NCBI GenBank assembly: GCA_009844425.1
Contig: VYBN01000022.1
Coordinates: forward strand, 1-64,000
Direction of reading: 5' to 3'
Origin: Gammaproteobacteria bacterium
Lineage (GTDB): Bacteria; Pseudomonadota; Gammaproteobacteria; Steroidobacterales; Foliamicaceae
DNA length: 64,000 bases
Made by a program: the position numbers and the translations under genes. How positions within the stretch are numbered: position 1 is the first letter of the stretch; every line of letters starts with the position of its first letter. Positions 42,828 to 51,402 of this stretch are shown here, piece after piece. The notes beneath the pieces are model-generated. The model ran no database searches. It was given only the letters and a program-made list of their open reading frames with translations, and had not been told where the DNA came from.

Positions 42828-45125
42828 TTATTTAAGCCAGGAAATAAGCGTGCCCCAAGCTAGTTCTTTGATTTGTTGGGTGCGTTTCAAAATCAGATCC
42901 GCATCCCATACACCATTAGGACCCACTTTCAACACGGGTTCAATTGCACAGCTATAGCTTGCTTTCAACAACGCATTAGTGGCCCTCTTGCTCAGAACAA
43001 GCCCTCTTTTCTTCGCGTTATTGCTCAATTGCTCTAACTTGCGGCTATTACGCTCGCCTACATGAGCGTAATACAACAACTTTACGTCCCAATTCTTGTT
43101 ATCTACAAATTTATTTAGCTCAATTGGCAGCAGAATGAGGTTTCCAACTGTATGCACAAGCTGATCCCCGTAGATACTCCGATCCCAAGTGTGTCCGCTG
43201 TCGGGATTTTGCGGCGCAACATGTTCGATTGATTTGAAAGACTTCTCCGTCCAACGCTTCAGCCTTAGTAGGTTGCACGTGTCCCTATTGCCCCGTACCG
43301 TCAGCCCAGGACGCGAGCCATCTGCAATCCGATCATGCGCCGCAACGAACAACACGAATCGACAAAGCTCTCTTAGTTCCGTATAGAGGAGGAAGCGGTC
43401 AGCCGCCCCTGTCCATTCCTTGCGCGTTGCAATCCCTTTTTCGGTAAGGACATCTAGGAAATACTGTTTCAAGCTCGCTACCGTGATTGGGTCAGCGTGC
43501 TCCTTCCAATTGTGTTTGGCCACAGGTACCGGTTGCTCGCTGCCCCGAAAATACCGTCTATATATTTCGTCCAGTCCCGAGGTTGAATTAGCTGCGCGCC
43601 ATAACGTAAAGAATGCCGCGCAAGCCTTAGCACCCTCAATAAATTCTTCGGGTGTTGTATCACCATCACCGACTTGGCTGTATAAGCGCATGAGAATCGG
43701 TGCAGATAACTTAGATCTAGCATCCCTTAGGTAGCGGACCATAAGTGATCCCAATTCGCCGTCAGAGTGATCGCCAAGTCCGTTAATGCAGTCGGGTGAC
43801 TCGTAATCGTCCATGTACCACGCGTAATAGAAAAATTGTGCGGATCGCGCGAACTTCGCAAGAAATTCTCGTTTCTCATTCAGTGACGGCAACCCCTTTT
43901 CGTAAACTCTAGTAAGCCAAGTCCGCTGCTCGCTGAACTTGTTGCCTAATTTCCTGCCTTCGTAGCAGAGTGCCCAAGCGCGCAAGAGTTCGTTCGTTCG
44001 CTGGTTCTTTGTCTCGTTTGTACTTGTGGCGTCGAATAGTTCCTTTATTTCATCCATTGATCGCCGCGATGGCGTTGCATGCCAATCTTTTCCCGCCCTA
44101 GCCTCCGCCTGCATCACTTGGGGCAGAAACGTCTCCATCACCGTTAGAGGGGTTCCAGTCGCATTTAAGGACTGGAACATATCGAAACCCCATTCCTCAC
44201 GTGTCGGCTGTAGTCGATTAAAGCCACAGCGACGCAAAAGGTAGTGGGTCAATAACAAGAGTTGGTACATAGCCGCTGCGGAAGAGTCGTTCTGATTTCC
44301 ATTCGAATCAGCTCTATTCATTAGCTTCTTGATCTTTTGGGAACGGAAACCAAGCACGTATTCCTGTATCCGGTTCGCGGTCATCCGCGATGCTGCTGGG
44401 AATTGACCGTGCAGCGGGGTTCTTGGCAAGTGTGCTTTACAAACCGCGTCGAGCCACTCATCTATTACTTTGACATTTCGCCGTACCCTCGCTCCACTAT
44501 CAGACCTAAGAGCGTCAAGAGCGTCCAGCGCGCTGCCGTTCCGTATGTAATGAGCAATGTAGTGTGCTACCGGCGACCCGTACGCACTGTCCTGCCCTCT
44601 GTAGGTCCATTTGTCGTCGCGCGCATGAATAATTTTGGGCTTCTGAGAGGGCTTGGCGCCTCTACCTAGTGCGATAGCGTGCAGATTCGTCAGCCGGTCT
44701 ATGAATAAATCGGTCGCGTTTTGCAGATCAGAATAAGGACTTGCGCGAGGCACGCGATCCTTGAGACTTCGAAGCTTCGAGATGACTTGAATCGATAAGA
44801 TTGCGAGAGTAGATATCCGTTGCTGACCATCAATGACAATCCGAACACCGGTTGGCTGTGCACGTGCCTCCGCCGTTTTCGATTTCTGACTGTCGCTAAT
44901 ATTGGCTAGTATCGTCGTTCCTAGAAAAGTTGTAGCGTTTTCATCGTTTGGCAGTTGATTTACACCAAGGACCAAGTCATCAAATAGCTGATCGATGTTC
45001 TCCTGCTCCCACGTATATTCACGCTGGTATAGGGGAACGTAGAAACCTTCCTCCCTGCTATCGAACAGATCCTGCACACACTCGCCGGTCGAGTTGTATT
45101 CCTTGTGCAGGTCAATCGCTGTCAT
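42828..45125 (-). CDS. sspE: DUF262/DUF1524 nuclease (SspE-like)
   Basis: A 765-aa protein. N-terminal DUF262 NTPase domain: FYVPLYQREYTWEQENIDQLFDDL (28-51) and VRIVIDGQQRISTLAILSI (93-111). C-terminal DUF1524 HNH-type domain: KSIEHVAPQNPDSGHTWD, then LVHTVGNLILLPIELNKFVDNKNW. This is the SspE arrangement, in which phosphorothioate sensing by the N-terminal NTPase licenses nicking of phage DNA by the C-terminal domain. Here the gene is convergent with the SspBCD-like operon and last in a minus-strand operon with a DndD-like ATPase, a helicase and two small genes. GmrSD-type restriction of modified bases is the main alternative. Confidence 0.72.
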   Translation of the reverse strand: MTAIDLHKEYNSTGECVQDLFDSREEGFYVPLYQREYTWEQENIDQLFDDLVLGVNQLPNDENATTFLGTTILANISDSQKSKTAEARAQPTGVRIVIDGQQRISTLAILSIQVISKLRSLKDRVPRASPYSDLQNATDLFIDRLTNLHAIALGRGAKPSQKPKIIHARDDKWTYRGQDSAYGSPVAHYIAHYIRNGSALDALDALRSDSGARVRRNVKVIDEWLDAVCKAHLPRTPLHGQFPAASRMTANRIQEYVLGFRSQKIKKLMNRADSNGNQNDSSAAAMYQLLLLTHYLLRRCGFNRLQPTREEWGFDMFQSLNATGTPLTVMETFLPQVMQAEARAGKDWHATPSRRSMDEIKELFDATSTNETKNQRTNELLRAWALCYEGRKLGNKFSEQRTWLTRVYEKGLPSLNEKREFLAKFARSAQFFYYAWYMDDYESPDCINGLGDHSDGELGSLMVRYLRDARSKLSAPILMRLYSQVGDGDTTPEEFIEGAKACAAFFTLWRAANSTSGLDEIYRRYFRGSEQPVPVAKHNWKEHADPITVASLKQYFLDVLTEKGIATRKEWTGAADRFLLYTELRELCRFVLFVAAHDRIADGSRPGLTVRGNRDTCNLLRLKRWTEKSFKSIEHVAPQNPDSGHTWDRSIYGDQLVHTVGNLILLPIELNKFVDNKNWDVKLLYYAHVGERNSRKLEQLSNNAKKRGLVLSKRATNALLKASYSCAIEPVLKVGPNGVWDADLILKRTQQIKELAWGTLISWLK

Positions 45126-45183
45126 CTTCTCTTCTCACGCCTGCGGCCCTGCTGACCACCGCAACTAGCGGAATCTACACTCC

Positions 45184-45636
45184 CTATTTGGTTCCCAGGA
45201 CTGTGTCAATCGCGTCGGACAGGTTCCAGATTGATTGAGCCTCACCCTCCGTCAACATTTCCAAAACCCGAGGTAGGCCCGCGGCAGCCAATCCACTAGC
45301 AAGCGCCATGACTTTTCTTGGTTCCGATACGGTCGTCACATCTTCCGTTCTACCAATAGCAATCAGCATCAGCATTTCGACTCGCCAAGGATCACTTGCA
45401 AATATGGATCCATCAATGATCTTCTTAGTTTCGTGCTTATTTGTGTCGACCGGTTCCAATCCCAACCTGGCTGCAATACACACTGACAAAAACCACAGAT
45501 CAACCATTCTTGGGAATGGACTGTCATCTGGATTAGCGTTAGCGATCCTCTGACTATAGCGCTCAAATGCTTCGTGGTATTCGAGCGGCACACTAATGTC
45601 GATGGCCTGGAAAGGATTGGAGTAGCGGGTTGCCAT
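45184..45636 (-). CDS. Unrecognised 150-aa protein between DndD-like and SspE-like genes
   Basis: A soluble, mainly helical protein of 150 aa. I see no known motif. It has an N-terminal YHEAFERYSQRIANANP, a hydrophobic helix MVDLWFLSVCIAARLGLEPVD, a middle MLMLIAIGRTEDV, and a C-terminal EGEAQSIWNLSDAID. It starts 9 nt after the DndD-like gene and is followed by the SspE-like gene 58 nt on. It thus sits where dndE follows dndD in Dnd operons, but the size and sequence do not look like DndE (about 110-130 aa, DNA-nick-binding). It is probably a subunit of the effector module. Confidence 0.65.
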   Translation of the reverse strand: MATRYSNPFQAIDISVPLEYHEAFERYSQRIANANPDDSPFPRMVDLWFLSVCIAARLGLEPVDTNKHETKKIIDGSIFASDPWRVEMLMLIAIGRTEDVTTVSEPRKVMALASGLAAAGLPRVLEMLTEGEAQSIWNLSDAIDTVLGTK

Positions 45637-45645
45637 CTTTACGCT

Positions 45646-47787
45646 CTATGAAACCATTTCCGCGCTCTTGCGCGACCCACCACGTCGCTGGCAAAGCATA
45701 CAGTCGGATCGATGATCGCACTCGCATCGAATTACTTTGCGTTCTTCGACTTTTGGATCATTGACAAGCATCCTTGGATAGTGCGCGGTATTTGTGAGCG
45801 TAAATACCACTCCTGCTTCTTCGTCAATGATCTCTTCGCATCCCATGATTTCGTCGTGTGTAAGGAAAAGAATTAGTTGTGAACTTTCTCGCACGCTGTT
45901 TTGGAGAATGGAATTCTTGACGTAACCGCTTGTCATTCCCAGCGGTGTATCAATGACGTTGGGCGCTGCAACCTCGCTTACCTTGGTAAGCGCCAAGATG
46001 AAAGCAAGAGTCAGGGCGCGGCGCGATGCGCCATTGAGATCTCGATCAGGATTTAGCTTTCTGTCCTTCGGTCCATAAACCATAATGTCGAAAACCGGAC
46101 TGATTTCCGCTCGCCGAATTAGAGCTTTCTGTTGGTCATCCGCGCCAATCATTTCCAAGAATATCTTGTTCATTAGCGCGCTGACTCTTTGCAATTCTTC
46201 CGTGGTAATTTGCTCATAGGCGGTCTGCAATACGCCCTTAATATCTTTGGTTACGGCCAGTTCCGCGAGGATTCGATTCCCCCTGTTTTGCTCCTTAAGT
46301 AGCTGATCCCGGCGTGCTTCCAACTGAACTTTTGCTTTCTTCATCCCATCGAGTTGCGTCGCGATTCTCGATTGCCGGGAAAGTTGGTTGTCACGCTGAG
46401 TCTTATAACCTCGTTGCAATTCTCGGAGCGCTCTAATATCCGTGTCTGGCAATGCGTCGATCTTTTGCTCCAATGAGCGTAGTCGCCGACCTGCGGAATC
46501 GCGCATCTCGTCAAGCCCGTCGCGTCGTGTTACAACTTCCTGATACGCCGTCGACCAAGATTGGTAACTCGCGGATTCTTCCAGCCCTAACGAGTTTGCC
46601 TCGTAGTAAAGATCTGTAAGAGTTTCCTGAATTTCGTCAGAACGGCGAGTTCGTTCGATTAGTTCTTCGATGTGAGCGCGACGTTTCCTCCCGCCTTCAT
46701 CATCGGCCGCTAGTGTCTCTCCGCAAAAGCAACTGTCACCAGACAGTCGCTCCACCAAGACAGGAATTGTTGTGCTAGGAATTTTGCCTTGATCATGAAG
46801 AGCCTTTAGTTCGCCGAAAGCCTGACGAAGCAAAGGCCAAAGCAATTCGGTTGCAATGGTTTGACTCCGAAATATTGCTGAATGCGCTTTACTCGCCTCC
46901 TTTAGTTGTTTATCTAACCGGAAAATATTTTCCTTCTCGTGTGCAAGATCTTTCTCAAGCGACTCTTTATCCCCTTTCTTTAGTGCAACGGATACCTTTT
47001 GGTCAGTTTCAACAAGTTTCTGGTCAAACGCCATGAACTGCGACTTGGCATCTTTCAACTGTTCTTCCTGCGACTCGCGATCTTTCTCCATTTCCTCAAG
47101 TCGGGACGCGATACCCGTTAATTCATCGCTCCCAACAATGCGCTTTGCTCTACGATTTGCTTCTGCCTCCGTCTTATGCACATGCTTTATGGCATCCTCG
47201 ATTACACCTAGACCAAGCAATGAGCGAATAGCGCTCTGTACTCGCTCACGTTTGGTAATCGCGGCAGCTTCAGCCTCGATAAAGCTCAAGGCCCTGTCGC
47301 CATCAGTAAAAAAAACTTCCCGCAATTCTGGCGGCAAGTGCTCTCTTATTTGAGGCTCCGGAGGTTCCACGGGACTCGTGCCCTTGTCGTGCAGCTCAAA
47401 CAGTTTCACTGTAGAAGCAGAACGGCGAATGTGGTCGTCGATATTTTCGTGTACGGCCCGTACGAGTTGGTACTTTTGACTAGATTCTCTCCGCTCACCC
47501 CGAATGAGCCTATAGGTAGTCACCTCATATTCGACGGCTACGGCAATGGACACAGTCGTTCCCTCGCTCGGATCCCAGTCGAGAGGTTGCAGGCGAAAAT
47601 CCTGTCCTCTTCCAGGCAAAGCTCTATCTCCGTATAGCGCCCATTGCAACGCATGCAAGATTGTTGTTTTCCCTGATTCGTTGGCTGCTCGAATTACTGT
47701 CAACCTCTTGTCAGGATCACTTGAGAAATCCAAATTAAGGTCACGCAGCAATCGAAAGTTGTGAAATGTGGCACGCAGCAACTTCAC
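45646..47787 (-). CDS. DndD/SMC-like ABC ATPase
   Basis: A 713-aa SMC/Rad50-type ATPase similar to DndD. Walker A is RAANESGKTTILHALQWALYG (split; K40), with Ala in place of the first Gly. Long coiled coils (about 180-330 and 390-530) flank a hinge-like SGDSCFCGETLAADDEGG near residues 348-365, a short Cys motif (CFC). Signature-like LNGASRRALTLAFILALTKV and Walker B region NVIDTPLG are C-terminal. The tail carries C688, C690, H692, C696, C699, a possible metal site. GTG start; the start overlaps the stop of the 75-aa gene by 4 nt (GTGA). Confidence 0.75.
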   Translation of the reverse strand: MKLLRATFHNFRLLRDLNLDFSSDPDKRLTVIRAANESGKTTILHALQWALYGDRALPGRGQDFRLQPLDWDPSEGTTVSIAVAVEYEVTTYRLIRGERRESSQKYQLVRAVHENIDDHIRRSASTVKLFELHDKGTSPVEPPEPQIREHLPPELREVFFTDGDRALSFIEAEAAAITKRERVQSAIRSLLGLGVIEDAIKHVHKTEAEANRRAKRIVGSDELTGIASRLEEMEKDRESQEEQLKDAKSQFMAFDQKLVETDQKVSVALKKGDKESLEKDLAHEKENIFRLDKQLKEASKAHSAIFRSQTIATELLWPLLRQAFGELKALHDQGKIPSTTIPVLVERLSGDSCFCGETLAADDEGGRKRRAHIEELIERTRRSDEIQETLTDLYYEANSLGLEESASYQSWSTAYQEVVTRRDGLDEMRDSAGRRLRSLEQKIDALPDTDIRALRELQRGYKTQRDNQLSRQSRIATQLDGMKKAKVQLEARRDQLLKEQNRGNRILAELAVTKDIKGVLQTAYEQITTEELQRVSALMNKIFLEMIGADDQQKALIRRAEISPVFDIMVYGPKDRKLNPDRDLNGASRRALTLAFILALTKVSEVAAPNVIDTPLGMTSGYVKNSILQNSVRESSQLILFLTHDEIMGCEEIIDEEAGVVFTLTNTAHYPRMLVNDPKVEERKVIRCECDHRSDCMLCQRRGGSRKSAEMVS

Positions 47788-48011
47788 GATCTATCCTTCT
47801 TCGTCTTGCTCAATAACAGCCGCGCGGTGGCGTTGCACTTGTCATTAATTTTCTTTTGGATGTTAGTGGCCGAGACGCGGTGCTGTCTCTCATATTGAAG
47901 TATGTCTGCTACTGCTGCCGTGACTTCTTTTCGGTAGCCGTCAAATCGCTCTTCCAGACCATCACACTCTTTCAGGATAATTGAGATTATTTTTCGGTCG
48001 TTCCAAGGCAT
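47784..48011 (-). CDS. Small helical protein in the phosphorothioation-associated operon
   Basis: A 75-aa charged helical protein (MPWNDRKIISIILKEC at the start, then LEERFDGYRKEVTAAVADILQY). I recognise no family. The frame is open up to 48047, but Met 48011 lies 13 nt after the helicase stop (48025-48027), whereas the longer version would overlap it by 23 nt. It ends in the GTGA overlap with the DndD-like gene, so translation of the two is coupled and the products probably work together, for instance as a coiled-coil accessory subunit. Deduced from position only. Confidence 0.6.
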   Translation of the reverse strand: MPWNDRKIISIILKECDGLEERFDGYRKEVTAAVADILQYERQHRVSATNIQKKINDKCNATARLLLSKTKKDRS

Positions 48012-48024
48012 ATAGGCTCTCCGG

Positions 48025-50190
48025 CTACAGATAGACAGCGTCGGCAAGCCGGTCGATTACCGCCAGCGCTCCGTCGGCCCGCCCCGAGTTACGTGCGAGT
48101 CTTGCAAACTCTTGGGCGCGCAGCAATTCGGAATTGACCAATTTCTTGGCGTCCGCATCAAGCCCCTCCTCCAAATGCGGCGGCAATGCTAACAGGTCAT
48201 GCACGACGCTGTCGCTCTTGCCTATCGAAGCGCATCTCCTTAGTAGCCGCCCCCGTCGTTGCACCCACTGCCGTTCAACAGTTGTGCTGGCAAGAATGTA
48301 TGCCTTGCACACCTGCGGGATATTGACACCCTCATCAAGCACTCGTTTCGCTGTTAATACTTGTATCTCGCCATCCTGAAACGAGCGAATAATTCGATTT
48401 GTCTCCTCACGATTCGATGTCTCATTGGCAGTGAGCTGATGGAAGAGAATATTCCGCTTCCGCAATAGTCGATTAACCTGGTTGAGTTGATCTGGCCCCT
48501 TGTCTGATGCGTAAATGAGTGTGTATTTAATTTCGCTTGGATCTTCCCGATCAAGAAGAGCTTCAAGCATAGAAATCTTGTTCGAAGCCATTTCCAACAG
48601 TGCGCGCCGATCTCGCAATAGTTTGGCCATATAGGTATCTGGTTCGCCCTCATCCATACGCCATGCGTTCGATTTGATCGTGCCTGTTAAATCCAACCAA
48701 TCGCCCATTTCCCGTTCAGTCAACTTCACTGGATGAACGTAATAGTCGTACTCCACGAGACAATTGCCTATGGCCTCCTCAAGGGTGAACTCGAAGACTA
48801 TGGGACCAAAATATTCTTGAAGCGCTTCCGTCCCTTTCGCGTCATATTGCCTATTGGGAGTCGCCGACAATCCAAGCCGAAACTCGAAAAACTCCGGGGG
48901 TTCTGAAATAAACGACTGACGCCCCAAGTTGTGTACCTCGTCCGCAATTAGTAGGCGTTGGGAACGAAAAGACGCGATCGCATCCAGGAATTCCCTGGTA
49001 CAAAGTGTGTCTTGGCTTACCACGACAATTTCGATTCCCGAGGCTCCGCTATGAAGTCGGCGCCTGAGCTTTTGCATTTGTCTTGCTCTATTCCGGGCTC
49101 CCGGGGCTGCCGAAAGATTAGTCGGAGCAAGCCCAAACTGTTCGATTTCGCCGCACCATTGCTGGATCAATGGAATGTACGGCGCTGCGACGACAATCAA
49201 GAGAGGCTTTCTTTTCTCATATAACCGATAGGCACCAATCATCGAAGTAATGGTCTTACCTGAGCCGGTTGCCATCTCAAGGATTCCCCGAAAGCCAGCC
49301 TGACACCAAGCATTGACTGCCTTACCCTGATGCTCAAAGGGTCCATCTTCGTATCGAAGCCACGATGGAATTTCGAACCACTTTCTTCCCGTTGTATCAG
49401 GGGCTTCATCTGGATTGCTCGCTGCCATCGCATTGACCCGCTTGTAGATCGTTCTGAGGTCGTCTTCAGCAGGTGGAATGCTCGAACTGTAGGTAACAAG
49501 CAAACGCTTCCTAATCGCTTCGGGAATCGGAACAACTACGCAATCACTGCTTCTGTCTTCCCACAGATCTTCGAACTCAACTAGCAGTTTGTGCCCAATA
49601 TAGTGTTGGTTCGCGTCTTGCCATGACCGTGCTATAGCCACTTGTTCGATGTTTTCTCGAATACCGGAATATGTCAGATTGCTTGAACCATGAGCGGCCA
49701 CAATGTCCTCACGATTGTGGAAAAGCCACACCTTCGGGTGGAAGAGAGCGGTCTTCATCAGGGCGACTCTGATTTCAATACGACCGCTTCGCAGTAACCA
49801 AGACAAACATTTCAACGTGTGGTGCTGAAGCAAGTCTTCCGTAACGATCATCTTTTCCAACACCTCACCACCAACGTCTTCCGGCGAACGTATGCCTCTC
49901 TCAATCGCTTCTTGGTCGTCCGCGCTCAAAAGGGGACTGATGATGAGCCGAAGGCTGTGATCGGAAGACGCGATATAGGTAGCCAAGCCCGGGGCAAGAG
50001 AGGCGAGTACGTGACTTGAGAAAAAACCGACCATGCAGTCAACTTGCATAGCCGACTCAAATGCCGGAATAAGCACTTCTTCCGCGAGCGGATCGGCTGG
50101 CAGGATGTATAGCGGGCGTGCCGCTTCAAGGGAACGCAGCGTAGCAACATCTCTAGCGTCGCCGTTTGTACTCGGCGTATTTGGGGACAT
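48025..50190 (-). CDS. PLD-like nuclease-SF2 helicase fusion
   Basis: A 721-aa protein. The N-terminal region has a phospholipase-D-like motif, ALFHPKVWLFHN...HGSSNLTYSGI (about 146-172), the HxK-GSxN half-site found in PLD-type nucleases. The C-terminal helicase has EMATGSGKTITSM (motif I, about 306-318), LLIADEVHNLG (motif II, DEVH, about 412), GLSATPNR (motif III) and RQWVQRRGRLLR (motif VI, about 636). It starts at ATG 50190. The open frame continues upstream only as a shadow of the opposite strand. It heads a five-gene minus-strand operon and is the best candidate for the DNA-degrading part of the second effector module, inferred from domain content. Confidence 0.8.
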   Translation of the reverse strand: MSPNTPSTNGDARDVATLRSLEAARPLYILPADPLAEEVLIPAFESAMQVDCMVGFFSSHVLASLAPGLATYIASSDHSLRLIISPLLSADDQEAIERGIRSPEDVGGEVLEKMIVTEDLLQHHTLKCLSWLLRSGRIEIRVALMKTALFHPKVWLFHNREDIVAAHGSSNLTYSGIRENIEQVAIARSWQDANQHYIGHKLLVEFEDLWEDRSSDCVVVPIPEAIRKRLLVTYSSSIPPAEDDLRTIYKRVNAMAASNPDEAPDTTGRKWFEIPSWLRYEDGPFEHQGKAVNAWCQAGFRGILEMATGSGKTITSMIGAYRLYEKRKPLLIVVAAPYIPLIQQWCGEIEQFGLAPTNLSAAPGARNRARQMQKLRRRLHSGASGIEIVVVSQDTLCTREFLDAIASFRSQRLLIADEVHNLGRQSFISEPPEFFEFRLGLSATPNRQYDAKGTEALQEYFGPIVFEFTLEEAIGNCLVEYDYYVHPVKLTEREMGDWLDLTGTIKSNAWRMDEGEPDTYMAKLLRDRRALLEMASNKISMLEALLDREDPSEIKYTLIYASDKGPDQLNQVNRLLRKRNILFHQLTANETSNREETNRIIRSFQDGEIQVLTAKRVLDEGVNIPQVCKAYILASTTVERQWVQRRGRLLRRCASIGKSDSVVHDLLALPPHLEEGLDADAKKLVNSELLRAQEFARLARNSGRADGALAVIDRLADAVYL

Positions 50191-50210
50191 TTCTAAACCT
50201 AGACTGAAAT

Positions 50211-51350
50211 CTAACTTTGCGATAGTAAAGAGAGTTGCTGGTCGCCCACCGGAGTCGTCTTCGATTGTCTGCCAACCGGTCCCTGAGGAGCGGCCGGCGG
50301 GCGGAAGAGCGTGGTCTTTAGGGACGGGCGGGTGCCGCGGTTCAGGCCAAGGCGGCGGCAGGCGCGGTCGAAGCGCTGGCGGAGCAGGTCGGCGTATTGG
50401 CCTTGGCCGCGCATGCGCCGGCCGAAGTTCGTGTCGTTTTCCCTGCCGCCGCGGATCTGGCGGACGCGGCTCATCACGTGTTCGGCGCGCAGGGGATATT
50501 GCTCGGCCAGCCAGTCCTTGAACAGCGGGCGGACCTCGTTGGGCAGCCGCAGCACCGCGTAGCCGGCCCACAGCGCACCGGCCTGCGCGGACGCCTCGAG
50601 GACGGCTTCGAGTTCGTGATCGTTGAGCGCGGGAATGACGGGCGCGAACATGACTCCTGTCGGCACGCCGGCCTCGGTGAGCCGTTCGACGGTCGTCAGC
50701 CGGCGGCGGGGCGACGCGGTGCGGGGCTCCATGCGGCGCTTGAGTTCGTCGTCCAGCGTGGTGATGCTCAGCGCGACCTGGGTAAGGCCCAGCCGCGCCA
50801 GTTCGCCCAGCAGGTCCAGATCGCGTTCCACCAGCGCGGACTTGGTGACGATTGTTACCGGGTGGCGGGTTTCGAGCATGATCTCGAGCAGCGAGCGGGT
50901 GCTGCGCAACTGCTTCTCGAACGGCTGGTAACCGTCGGTGTTTATGCCCAGGGCGATCGGCGAGCATCGATATCCGGGTTTGGCCAGTTCCTTCCTGAGC
51001 AGGTCGGCGGCATTGGGCTTGTGCACGATCTTGGTCTCGAAATCGAGGCCGGGTGAAAAGTCCAGGTAGGCATGCGCCGGACGCGCGAAGCAGTAGATGC
51101 AGCCGTGCTCGCAGCCCTTGTAGGGGTTGATGGACTGTTCGAAGCCGACATCCGGAGACTTGTTGCGGCTGATGATGGTCTTGCTGAGTTCGGGGATCAG
51201 CTCGGTGTCGGGATGCGGGGCCATCTCGGCGACGCCCGGGTCCGGCTCGTAGGTCCGCCGCTCGAAGCGGCCGGGCAGGTTGCCTCGCGCGCCGCGGCCA
51301 CGGATGTTGTGGCCGTGTTCGGGGAGGGTGTCGCGGATGCGCGTGGTCAT
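50211..51350 (-). CDS. PA0069/Rv2578c-family radical SAM protein (SplB-like)
   Basis: A 379-aa radical SAM protein of the PA0069 family, related to spore photoproduct lyase. Cluster motif GCEHGCIYCFARP (C-x3-C-x2-C) follows EQSINPYKGC, which is typical, and LDFETKIVHKPNAADLLRKEL comes after. GINTDGYQPFEKQ and PVTIVTKSALVERDLDLL are family signatures. The target is not known. High GC marks it as backbone, with the accessory block's helicase starting 20 nt after its stop on the same strand, so the accessory operon may use read-through from here. Divergent from the MacA-like gene (52 nt between starts). Confidence 0.85.
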   Translation of the reverse strand: MTTRIRDTLPEHGHNIRGRGARGNLPGRFERRTYEPDPGVAEMAPHPDTELIPELSKTIISRNKSPDVGFEQSINPYKGCEHGCIYCFARPAHAYLDFSPGLDFETKIVHKPNAADLLRKELAKPGYRCSPIALGINTDGYQPFEKQLRSTRSLLEIMLETRHPVTIVTKSALVERDLDLLGELARLGLTQVALSITTLDDELKRRMEPRTASPRRRLTTVERLTEAGVPTGVMFAPVIPALNDHELEAVLEASAQAGALWAGYAVLRLPNEVRPLFKDWLAEQYPLRAEHVMSRVRQIRGGRENDTNFGRRMRGQGQYADLLRQRFDRACRRLGLNRGTRPSLKTTLFRPPAAPQGPVGRQSKTTPVGDQQLSLLSQS

Positions 51351-51402
51351 TCGGGGAATATAACGCGGGTGGCCGGGCGGACGCGGCTATACTCACGCAG
51401 CC

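Noticed and set aside
45184-45636. Calling the 150-aa gene dndE
   Set aside because: Only position supports it; length and sequence do not resemble DndE.
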